From Streptomyces sp. LBL (lineage in GTDB: Bacteria; Actinomycetota; Actinomycetes; Streptomycetales; Streptomycetaceae): a stretch of 64,000 bases of DNA. How positions within the stretch are numbered: the first letter of the stretch is position 1; each line of letters opens with the position of its first letter. Where the stretch lies: assembly GCF_029893585.1 (NCBI RefSeq), contig NZ_JARXYX010000002.1, positions 186,001-250,000 of the forward strand, in the 5' to 3' direction. The notes under the pieces are model-generated. The model saw only the letters and a list, made by a program, of their open reading frames with translations, did no database searches and had not been told where the DNA came from. Of this stretch, positions 57,476 through 64,000 are shown in pieces. The position numbers were made by a program, and so were the translations under genes.

Positions 57476-58243
57476 TCAGGACCCCATACCGAGATGCGCT
57501 CCACCGGCGACGTCGAGTGAGACGCCGGTGATGTACCGGTTGACCGGGTCCGTGAGGAAGCCGATCGCGTTGGCGACCTCGGTCGGTTCGGCGAAGCGTC
57601 GCATGGGGAGTTGTGCGGCGCGTGCGGCGCGTGCTGCCTGCGCGGAGCCGGACTGGTCGGCGAGCTGTGACCACATCGGTGTGTTCACCGGTCCGGGGTT
57701 GACGGCGTTGACCGAGATCCCATCCGGTCCGAGGATCTTCGCCATCGACCACATGATGTGCAGCACGGCGATCTTGCTGGCGTTGTACGGCAGGTAGTCG
57801 ACCCGTGCTTCCTTGGCCGCGACCGACGACAGCAGCAGAATCGTGCCCTTCGTGCCGCTGTCCCGCATGAGGTTCGCGACCTCGCGCGTGATGGTGAACG
57901 TGCCCGTGGCGTTGATGCGCATGGTGCGCTCGAACTCCTCGGTCGTGGTCGCCAGCGGATCGGGGGTGCCGCCCAGCACCCCCGCGGCGTGGACGAGGAC
58001 GTCGATGCGGCCGTGCTCGGCGACGGTGCGGCGCACCACTACGGTGGTCTGCTGCTCGTCGGTGACGTCGAGCTCGGCGAAGCCGGCGAGGTCCTGGCCT
58101 TCGAGCGGTGCGAGGTCGGCCCCGACGACGATGTCCCCGCGCGCCCGCAGGGCGTCGACGACGGCCGCGCCGATGCCGCCGCTGGAGCCGGTGACCAAGG
58201 CTACCTGGGGCTGCGGCGCTACTTCACTGCTTTGCTGGACCAC
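57476..58243 (-). CDS. Short-chain dehydrogenase of the sugar-acid cluster
   Basis: A 255-residue SDR: ALVTGSSGGIGAAVVDALRARG, VHAAGVLGG, SSVAAKEARVDYLPYNASKIAV with the Y-x3-K pair and GGAHLGMGS at the end. The GTG at 58243 has GGAGGG six bases upstream and lies inside the end of the Gfo/Idh/MocA gene (25-base overlap). It is the last gene of the leftward operon and may oxidise a sugar or sugar acid intermediate. Confidence 0.9.
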   Translation of the reverse strand: MVQQSSEVAPQPQVALVTGSSGGIGAAVVDALRARGDIVVGADLAPLEGQDLAGFAELDVTDEQQTTVVVRRTVAEHGRIDVLVHAAGVLGGTPDPLATTTEEFERTMRINATGTFTITREVANLMRDSGTKGTILLLSSVAAKEARVDYLPYNASKIAVLHIMWSMAKILGPDGISVNAVNPGPVNTPMWSQLADQSGSAQAARAARAAQLPMRRFAEPTEVANAIGFLTDPVNRYITGVSLDVAGGAHLGMGS

Positions 58244-59199
58244 GTGCGTCCCTCCTGCTCCTCGGTGGGCAGGCCCGCCACCGCGAGGATCTTGTCGAGT
58301 AGCTGCTGGGTCTTGACCGCTTCCCATCCGGAGGTCAGCGGCTGCTGCCGGTCCTTGACGCGGTCGAGGAAGTGGCGGACCGCGTCGGCGAAGCCGAAGG
58401 TCTCGGTCGCGGTCGCCCAGCCGAACGCCTCCGGGCTCATCGACCGGACGGTGCGGGCGCCGTCCGCTGTCACCGCGACGGTGTCGGGGGCGATGACCTC
58501 CGCCGAGCGCATCTGCCCGTACGCGTCGAGCTTTTCGCCCCACGCGCCGGCAGTTCGGGCCGCGACCAGCAGGCCCGTGTTCCCGGTCGAGAACCGGATG
58601 AGGGCGGCTGTGCCGTCCTCTTCCCAGGGGTCGGTTCCGGCGGCCGCGCTGGTGACCTCGACGACGTCTCCGCCGCAGAACCATCGGAGGAGGTCCACCA
58701 TGTGGATCGCGTTCTCGAACGTGGCCCGGTACTCGGAGCCGGCGCGGTTCTTCTGCGCGACGCAGAACGACGCTCCGGCCGCGCCGAACGTCTCCCGCGC
58801 GGCGACGTACACGGGCGCGAACCGCCGGTTCAGGCCGACCATCAGGATGCGGCCGTGCTCGTCGGCGAGTTCCGCGAGGCGGACCGCGTCGGAGGTCGAG
58901 GTGGCGAGGGGCTTCTCGCAGAACACGTCGATGCCGGCACGGAGGGCCATCTCGACGGCCGTGACGTGCTCGGAGCGGGGAGTGAGCACGAAGACGGCGT
59001 CGAGCTCTTCGGCGTCGAGCATCGCGTCGACCGTGCGGTACACGTGCGCGAACCCCCACCGACGCTGCAGCGGGCTCGGGTCCTCGCGCCGCGACACCAG
59101 GGCGCGCAGCTCGACGTCGTCGCGCTGAACGAGGGTGGGCAGCTGCGCGATGCTGGCGATGTTGCCGGCGCCCACCACGCCGACTCGGAGCGCGGTCAC
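58219..59199 (-). CDS. Gfo/Idh/MocA family dehydrogenase
   Basis: A 326-residue NAD(P)-dependent sugar dehydrogenase. It has RVGVVGAGNIASIAQLPTL, AVFVLTPRSEHVTAVEMALRAGIDVFCEKPLATS with the catalytic-region CEKPLA motif, and GLNRRFAPVYVAARE. The GTG start overlaps the stop of the isomerase gene (GTGA) and follows GAGGT. Substrate unknown; family members oxidise sugars or inositols. Confidence 0.92.
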   Translation of the reverse strand: MTALRVGVVGAGNIASIAQLPTLVQRDDVELRALVSRREDPSPLQRRWGFAHVYRTVDAMLDAEELDAVFVLTPRSEHVTAVEMALRAGIDVFCEKPLATSTSDAVRLAELADEHGRILMVGLNRRFAPVYVAARETFGAAGASFCVAQKNRAGSEYRATFENAIHMVDLLRWFCGGDVVEVTSAAAGTDPWEEDGTAALIRFSTGNTGLLVAARTAGAWGEKLDAYGQMRSAEVIAPDTVAVTADGARTVRSMSPEAFGWATATETFGFADAVRHFLDRVKDRQQPLTSGWEAVKTQQLLDKILAVAGLPTEEQEGRTWSSKAVK

Positions 59200-60116
59200 G
59201 AGCGGACCTCGGCCTTCTGGCCGGCCGCCTCGACATCGAGCTGCCGCAGCAACGTACGGAGGTGCTCGGCGCCGCGCCGGAATCCGATCTCCGGGGCTTC
59301 CAGATCCTGCGGATGCCACCGGTACTCGTATTCGAGCGAGAGCACGTCGTCGTAGCCGACTTCGCGCAGGCGCCGGAGGATGCTCGACCAGGCGAGGATG
59401 CCGTCGCCGACGACGCGCGACATGACGGCGCGCTCCTCGGCGTGCACGCGCGCCGTCTCGGACGCGACGAACGGGGCGTTCGGGTCCTTGAAGACAAGGT
59501 CCTTGACGTGCACGTGGCCGATGAGATCGCCCTGGACGGCGAAGGCGTCCTCGAAGTCCTCGTCGTGGGTGAAGGTGAGGTTCGCCTGGTCGTAGAGGAC
59601 GCGGACGGCGGGCGAGTCGACCGCGCGGATGAGCTCGGCGGTGTCGCGCGCGGTCTGCGTCATGGTGCCGAAGTGGTTCTCGGCGCAGAGCACGACGCCT
59701 GCGTCCGTCGCCGGGGTGGAGAGCTCTTGGAACGAGCGGACGAGCTGTGCCCAGTGCGCGGCGTGGTCCTTCCCGTCCGGCTGCCATGCGCCGGAGTAGA
59801 CGCGGATGCGGTTCGCGCCGATCGCGTGGGCGGTGTCGATGGCCGATCGCAGTTCGTCGACGGCTGCCGCGCGTATGCGCTCGTCGGTCGCGTTGATCGC
59901 GGTCGTGTATGGGGTGAGCCCGATGATGGAGATGCCTTCGCCGTCGGCGACGCGTGCCGCTTCCGCCGCTGCCGCGGTATCGCCGACGGGCAGACCGCTC
60001 TTGTAGTCGTCCTGGTAGATCACTTCGGCGGCATCCAGGCCGGCTCGGGCGAAGAGTTCGAGCGCTTCGGGAACGGTGTGGTCGGGAGTGCCGAGAGTGT
60101 GGCCGGCGATCTTCAC
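59196..60116 (-). CDS. Sugar phosphate isomerase/epimerase (xylose-isomerase-like TIM barrel)
   Basis: A 306-residue AP_endonuc_2/IolE-like TIM barrel. VKIAGHTLGTPDHTVPEALELFARAGLDAAEVIY opens the barrel; VVLCAENHFGTMTQT, VRVLYDQANLTFTHDEDF, GHVHVKDLVFKD and LSLEYEYRWHPQD hold the Glu, Asp, His metal ligands. The GTG has GGAGA seven bases upstream and overlaps the VOC gene stop. It probably isomerises a keto sugar or inositol derivative. Confidence 0.88.
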   Translation of the reverse strand: MKIAGHTLGTPDHTVPEALELFARAGLDAAEVIYQDDYKSGLPVGDTAAAAEAARVADGEGISIIGLTPYTTAINATDERIRAAAVDELRSAIDTAHAIGANRIRVYSGAWQPDGKDHAAHWAQLVRSFQELSTPATDAGVVLCAENHFGTMTQTARDTAELIRAVDSPAVRVLYDQANLTFTHDEDFEDAFAVQGDLIGHVHVKDLVFKDPNAPFVASETARVHAEERAVMSRVVGDGILAWSSILRRLREVGYDDVLSLEYEYRWHPQDLEAPEIGFRRGAEHLRTLLRQLDVEAAGQKAEVRS

Positions 60117-60676
60117 GAGGGTGTCTCCGAGGTCTTCGAGATCGAGTGGGTGTGCCAGTCGTGGGGGCCGACGAGACGTGGCGGGTCGACGACGCGCGAG
60201 CGGTCGACGAACTCGAGGATGAGCCCCCAGGAGGTGCGGGCGTACACCCAGCGGTTCCCGGCGACAGCGGGGCTGTCGCCGGCGACCTCCTTGCGCGCAC
60301 CGAGGATCTCGATGCCCCGGAGGTCGGCGATCGCGTCGACGACGTCGTCCACGTCGTCCACGACGAAGCAGAGGTGGTGCCCGCCCGCGTCGCTGGCGCG
60401 CGGGAACACGGGTGAGCGGTCCTCGCTCCACCACTGGAACAGCTCGACGTTCAGGTTCGGCGGCAGCCGGAGCATGCGCAGCTCCAGGTGTGCGTCCGCG
60501 GGCACGCCGAAGTGCTCCGGCATGACTGCCGCATCGGGTCCGCGGGTGGAGCGATAGAGCTCCTCGGCGCCGAAAAGGACGGTGAACAGGCGGGTGGCGT
60601 CGTCAAGGTCGGGGACAGTGAAGGCCACGTGGTCCACGTATTGCAGACCGGGAAGGCGGCCGGGGTTCGGATTCAT
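60113..60676 (-). CDS. VOC (glyoxalase-fold) family protein
   Basis: A 187-residue protein with the vicinal oxygen chelate fold: QYVDHVAFTVPDLDDATRLFTVLFGAEELY provides the first His, and HHLCFVVDDVDDVVDAIADLRG and ILEFVDRS give later ligands. These enzymes are isomerases, dioxygenases or glyoxalases. In a sugar-acid operon it could act on a reactive dicarbonyl or a keto intermediate. ATG 60676 overlaps the LacI stop (ATGA). Confidence 0.88.
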   Translation of the reverse strand: MNPNPGRLPGLQYVDHVAFTVPDLDDATRLFTVLFGAEELYRSTRGPDAAVMPEHFGVPADAHLELRMLRLPPNLNVELFQWWSEDRSPVFPRASDAGGHHLCFVVDDVDDVVDAIADLRGIEILGARKEVAGDSPAVAGNRWVYARTSWGLILEFVDRSRVVDPPRLVGPHDWHTHSISKTSETPS

Positions 60677-61668
60677 GAGCGCTGTTCCTGGGTGGAGGAG
60701 CGGATGAGAAGTGATGGCTCGAGCACGACGTGTTCGGGCGGGCCGCCGGCGATGAGTGCCTCGCCGAGTTCGATGGCGATCCGTCCGAGGTCGGTGATGG
60801 GTTGTCGGACGCTGGTCAACCGGGGGTTGAACTGGGCGCCGAGGTCGAGGCCGTCGAAGCCGATCACCGACAGGTCGCCGGGCACGGACAGTCCGCGCGA
60901 GCCGAGCTCGGAGATCATGGCGAACGCGATGAGGTCGTTGGAGGCGATCACCGCTGTCGGGCGGTTCGATTCCCGCATCCAGCGGTCCACGGGCTCCGGC
61001 CCCGGTTCGGCGCCGGGCGCCGCCTCGAGGACGACGGGCGGGACGGCGTGACGCTCGGCGGCGCGGTGGTAGGCGTCCCAGCGATCCTGGGCGGTGTACG
61101 TGCCGACGATGCCCGGGGCGTAGGCGATGTTCGAGTGCCCGAGACCAAGGAGGTGGTCGAAGGCGAGGTCGATGCCGCGGACGCTGTCGACGGTGACGGT
61201 GGGCACGGTCGGGTCGTCCTCGACCCGGTCGATGACGACGACCCGGTTCTGGAACGCGTACCGGCGGAGCGCCTCGAGGTTGACCCGGGTCGAGGGGGCG
61301 ACGATGCCGAAGGGCGAGTACATGGAGTGCATCGCGCTCACATAGTCGGCGGTCTGTCCGGCGTCGCCGTTGGTGATGCAGAGCATCAGCTGGTAGCCGC
61401 GTGCTTCGGCGGCGGCGGCGGTCGTGCGCGCCAGCTCGGCGAAGAACGGGTTCGTCAGGTCCGGAACGATCAGCGGGACGAGGTTGCTCGAGCCGCGGCG
61501 GAGAGCCTGCGCGAGGGGGTTCATCGAGTAGCCGAGCTCGGCCGCGACACGCAACACATGTTCCCGGGTCGCCGCACGCACGGCATCCGGCTTCGAGAAC
61601 GCGCGCGACACGGTCGAACGGTGCACGCCGGCCGCCTTGGCGACGTCGTCGATGCTCACCTCAGCCAC
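60673..61668 (-). CDS. LacI-family transcriptional regulator of the sugar-acid cluster
   Basis: A 331-residue regulator. The N-terminus SIDDVAKAAGVHRSTVSRAFSKPDAVRAATREHVLRVAAELGYSMNPLAQALRRG is the LacI helix-turn-helix with hinge; the rest is a periplasmic-binding-like sensor (DLTNPFFAELARTTAAAAEARGY, VIASNDLIAFAMISELGSRG). It is embedded in the operon rather than standing apart. Tandem operators in the 62.7 kb gap are its likely targets. Confidence 0.93.
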   Translation of the reverse strand: MAEVSIDDVAKAAGVHRSTVSRAFSKPDAVRAATREHVLRVAAELGYSMNPLAQALRRGSSNLVPLIVPDLTNPFFAELARTTAAAAEARGYQLMLCITNGDAGQTADYVSAMHSMYSPFGIVAPSTRVNLEALRRYAFQNRVVVIDRVEDDPTVPTVTVDSVRGIDLAFDHLLGLGHSNIAYAPGIVGTYTAQDRWDAYHRAAERHAVPPVVLEAAPGAEPGPEPVDRWMRESNRPTAVIASNDLIAFAMISELGSRGLSVPGDLSVIGFDGLDLGAQFNPRLTSVRQPITDLGRIAIELGEALIAGGPPEHVVLEPSLLIRSSTQEQRS

Positions 61669-62650
61669 GACGCGCCGTCCCTTCCGGGTGCGGCGACCAG
61701 ATGAGCTCCATCGTGGTCAGAAGCTCGGCGAGCGTCGACATGCCCGCGAACCCGGTCGTCAGCGTGTCGGCGACGCCGGTGACGAACACGTCGTACAGCG
61801 GGTCGCTGTCGACTTCCAGGACGGCGCTCTTGGTGACACCGGACTGGTCGGTGAATGTCGCGTCCCCGTTGGTGTCGACGGTGGCGAACCCATGGGACCC
61901 GGCCGCGGTGAAGCTGCAGTACCGCTTCAGCGGCGAGTCGGGGAACGCGTAGCCGACCTCGACGATCGCCTCGCGGCCCGTGCCGGTGGTCAGGATCATC
62001 GTGGAGTGGTCGTCGACCGCCTCGCCGTGCAGTGTGGTGGAGAGCTTCTGGACGACCTCGACGGGGTGTCCGAGGTGACGGATCGCCAGGTCGACGAAGT
62101 GCGGGCCGAGGTTCATCAGGCTGCCGCCGCCCGAGAGGTCGGGTTCGAGCATCCACGGGTTGCCGTTGCTCCGGTACCGCGAGGGCGGACCGGCGACGAA
62201 CGCCATTCGTTCGTAGACGATGTCGCCGGCCTGTCGCAGCCACGTGTCGATCGGTGCACCGCGCTGGACGAGCGCCACGGTCGCCGGTACGGCGGCCGAG
62301 CGCGCCTCCTCCTCGATCGCCCGAAGGTCGTCGAGGTTCGCACCGGCGGGCTTCTCGATCACGAACGGGATGCCGCGGCCGATGAGCTTTCGGCCGACCT
62401 CGAGCATCTCGTGGTGCGGGCAGAACACGAACGCCACGTCGATGCCGTCCTGGTCCAGGGCCTCGTCGACGCTCGCCGCGACGGGTGCGCCCAAGGGCTC
62501 GGCGAATGCCCGAGCGACCGCGGGATCGGGGTCCTGCACCGCCCTCACACGGAAGCGTCGGGCAAGCCCGGCACGGTACAGCGGCGCGTGCCAGTGGGAC
62601 GCACCCAGCACCACGGCCGAAGGCCGGGGGGCCGAAGAGGAATGATCCAC
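61661..62650 (-). CDS. Gfo/Idh/MocA family dehydrogenase, first gene of the leftward operon
   Basis: A 329-residue dehydrogenase that differs from the other one in the cluster. VVLGASHWHAPLYRAGLARRFRVRAVQD replaces the usual G-x-G-x-x-G start, followed by VAFVFCPHHEMLEVGRKLIGRGIPFVIEKPAGANLDDL with the EKP motif, and GGGSLMNLGPHFVDLAIRHLG. Start ATG 62650. It overlaps the regulator gene by eight bases. It is divergent from the aldolase gene over the tandem operators. Confidence 0.88.
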   Translation of the reverse strand: MDHSSSAPRPSAVVLGASHWHAPLYRAGLARRFRVRAVQDPDPAVARAFAEPLGAPVAASVDEALDQDGIDVAFVFCPHHEMLEVGRKLIGRGIPFVIEKPAGANLDDLRAIEEEARSAAVPATVALVQRGAPIDTWLRQAGDIVYERMAFVAGPPSRYRSNGNPWMLEPDLSGGGSLMNLGPHFVDLAIRHLGHPVEVVQKLSTTLHGEAVDDHSTMILTTGTGREAIVEVGYAFPDSPLKRYCSFTAAGSHGFATVDTNGDATFTDQSGVTKSAVLEVDSDPLYDVFVTGVADTLTTGFAGMSTLAELLTTMELIWSPHPEGTARRG

Positions 62651-62720
62651 CGCCGACGACTCTCCTTCGCATTGATCGTTCGCGTTGATCGAGGATCCCG
62701 GCGCCTCAGCCGCTTCGGGA

Positions 62721-62747
62721 TGAGAACGATTGCTGAGATCGATTGCA
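62721..62747. promoter_or_regulatory. Tandem LacI-type operators in the divergent promoter
   Basis: TGAGAACGATTGCT (62721-62734) and TGAGATCGATTGCA (62734-62747) are direct copies spaced 13 bases apart. The second fits the LacI-family consensus TGNNANCGNTNNCA at all fixed positions, the first at all but the last. They lie between the leftward operon and the aldolase gene. Confidence 0.75.
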
Positions 62748-62835
62748 GCTCAGGTTGCAACACGTCACCGCGATTCGTCAACGCCTTCTGGACGGGGCTC
62801 GCGAAGCGCGTGAAAAAGGTGTAACCATCAGGGCC

Positions 62836-63483
62836 ATGTTCCAGAAATTCCACGTCATAGAGACGATCCGCGATTCCGGCAACGTCCTCATCGTTCGCCT
62901 CGACAGCGCCGAGGAGGCGTTCGAGGTCGCCTCGGCAGCCGTCGCCGGAGGCATCCGCGCCCTCGAGATCACCCTGTCGATCCCCGGGGCCCTCACCGTG
63001 ATCGAGCGCCTGACCGAGCGCTTCGCCGGTGAGGATGTGGCCTTCGGCGCGGGCACCGTCCTCGACGGACACGCCGCCTGGTCGAGCATTCAGGCCGGCG
63101 CGCAGTTCCTCGTCAGCCCGAACCTCAACCCCGAGATGATCCGCGTCGCCAACCGCTACCAAATCGCCACCATCAGTGGCGCCTACACGCCGACCGAGAT
63201 CCTCGAAACGGCCGAGGCCGGCGCGGACATCGTCAAGCTCTTCCCCACCGAAGCCGGCGGCATCCCGTACGCCAAGGCGGTCCTGGCGCCGCTCGCGCAC
63301 GTCCCGATCCTTCCGGCGGGCGGCGTCACCACCGCCAATGTCGGCGACTGGTTCGCCGCGGGCGTCGCGGCGGTCGGAGTGGGCAGCGCCATCACCAAGG
63401 CCGGCCGCCCCGACGGCGACATGAGCAAGGTCACAGCGGCGGCGAAGGAGTTCATGGCCGCGATCGCTCGAGTGAAGCGATGA
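62836..63483 (+). CDS. KDPG/KHG-type 2-keto-3-deoxy aldolase
   Basis: A 215-residue class I aldolase. LEITLSIPGALTVIERL carries the catalytic Glu, GAGTVLDG and SPNLNPEMI follow, and the Schiff-base Lys is in DIVKLFPTEAGG. PAGGVTTANVGDWFAAGVAAVGVGSA binds phosphate. The family cleaves 2-keto-3-deoxy-6-phosphosugar acids to pyruvate and an aldehyde. ATG 62836 has only a weak AGGG upstream. It overlaps the kinase gene by four bases. Together they suggest an Entner-Doudoroff-like end to the pathway. Confidence 0.92.
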   Translation: MFQKFHVIETIRDSGNVLIVRLDSAEEAFEVASAAVAGGIRALEITLSIPGALTVIERLTERFAGEDVAFGAGTVLDGHAAWSSIQAGAQFLVSPNLNPEMIRVANRYQIATISGAYTPTEILETAEAGADIVKLFPTEAGGIPYAKAVLAPLAHVPILPAGGVTTANVGDWFAAGVAAVGVGSAITKAGRPDGDMSKVTAAAKEFMAAIARVKR

Positions 63484-64000
63484 CGTCCGACGCCCAAGCC
63501 GTGCCAGACATGCAAGCCCTGCCCGACGCGCACGCCCTGCCCGTTGCCTACATCACGCTCGGTGGGGCAGGATCGGGAAAGTCGACCCTGTCGAGACACC
63601 TCAGCTCCCTCACGGGCGCGGCCTATCTCGACAAGGACACGATCGCCGGCCCCCTCGTGCGAGTGGCCCTCGAGGCGTTCGGACAGGATCCCTCCGATCG
63701 GGAATCCAACGAGCTGTACGTCCAGAGGGTCATGCCCGCCGAGTACGAGACGCTCTTCGCGACCGCCGGTCGGAATCTGGAACTCGGCCACTCCGTCGTC
63801 CTCGACGCACCGTTCGTGGCGTACCTCGGAGACCCCGATTTCCTGCGTCGCTCGACCGAGCGTGCAAGCTGGCCCGCCGCTCGTATCCGGGTGCTCCACG
63901 TGCGCACCTCGCCCGAGGTCGTGCGGCAACGGCTGATCGAGCGCGGCAGTGAGCGGGACCGGGTCAAGCTCGCCGACTGGGACGCCTATTGGGAGCGATT
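63480..64000 (+). CDS. P-loop kinase-like ATPase (runs off the window)
   Basis: The first 173 residues are present. The P-loop is GGAGSGKSTLSRHL near residue 28, followed by AAYLDKDTIAG and VVLDAPFVAYL, and VRTSPEVVRQRLIERGSERD, which fits the AAA_33/gluconate-kinase-like group. A kinase beside a KDPG-type aldolase could phosphorylate the sugar acid, though the DKD motif is shared by many small-molecule kinases. ATG 63480 overlaps the aldolase stop. The C-terminus lies outside the window. Confidence 0.8.
   Translation, partial: MTSDAQAVPDMQALPDAHALPVAYITLGGAGSGKSTLSRHLSSLTGAAYLDKDTIAGPLVRVALEAFGQDPSDRESNELYVQRVMPAEYETLFATAGRNLELGHSVVLDAPFVAYLGDPDFLRRSTERASWPAARIRVLHVRTSPEVVRQRLIERGSERDRVKLADWDAYWER

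Noticed and set aside
1-64000. tRNA or rRNA genes
   Set aside because: No cloverleaf with the conserved GGTTCGANTCC-type arm or rRNA sequence was noticed on either strand.
1-64000. Polyketide, peptide or terpene biosynthetic gene cluster
   Set aside because: No ketosynthase, condensation, carrier-protein or terpene synthase domains are seen; the acyl-CoA genes are of the catabolic type.

Overview
High-GC actinobacterial chromosome, most likely Streptomyces. The evidence is the very high G+C at third codon positions, the many GTG starts behind GGAGG-type ribosome sites, 4-base ATGA/GTGA gene overlaps, a mycothiol/MDMPI-type enzyme, an F420/deazaflavin-type reductase, a LuxR/HisKA_3 two-component pair and several Streptomyces-style orphan proteins. 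All functions are read from the translated sequence; no database search was run.

Region 1 (1-8774 and 14317-29700) is a large acyl-CoA catabolic island interrupted by a sugar-uptake locus. It holds five acyl-CoA dehydrogenases, three short-chain dehydrogenases, an enoyl-CoA hydratase, a CaiB-type CoA transferase, an aldehyde dehydrogenase, acyl-CoA ligases of two types, etfBA, a thiolase-like protein with a DUF35 partner, an amidohydrolase, a luciferase-like oxidoreductase, a hotdog thioesterase and a GNAT/acyl-CoA-synthetase fusion. One tightly overlapping operon (21300 down to 14317) carries ligase, ligase-like partner, SDR, DUF35, thiolase-like protein and a pair of dissimilar acyl-CoA dehydrogenases. 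This layout resembles the modules that shorten side chains of steroids and other cyclic substrates. Five transcription units share an A/T-rich GTTAGC-core motif in front of their first gene, which suggests one regulon whose regulator is not in the window. The substrate cannot be named from sequence.

Region 2 (8792-14267) has a secreted GH76 mannanase-like enzyme, a DeoR-type regulator and a complete sugar ABC importer without its ATPase. Region 3 (29710-38004) has a LacI regulator, a very large GH106-like (alpha-L-rhamnosidase family) enzyme, an MFS transporter and an arabinose/fucose-isomerase-like protein, linked by AACGTT-centred LacI-type operators.

Region 4 (38024-53350) is ordinary Streptomyces chromosome: CbtA/CbtB cobalt uptake under a cobalamin riboswitch with a motif-less histidine-phosphatase homologue next to it, a YcnI-like copper protein, MFS, MDMPI, MarR, a two-component system, TetR with a deazaflavin reductase, a geranylgeranyl-reductase-like flavoprotein, an M20 peptidase, a kinase-NUDIX fusion and a TIGR01777 epimerase.

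Region 5 (53500-57470) is a graveyard of mobile and broken genes: an internally deleted Tn3 transposase, a CoA transferase, a frameshifted S1-domain gene, a frameshifted sortase-anchored surface protein and an IS630 fragment. Directly beyond it, Region 6 (57476-64000) is a compact sugar-acid type catabolic cluster (two Gfo/Idh/MocA dehydrogenases, a TIM-barrel isomerase, a VOC protein, an SDR, a LacI regulator, a KDPG-type aldolase and a P-loop kinase cut by the window end). It is divergently arranged around tandem LacI operators and was probably acquired.
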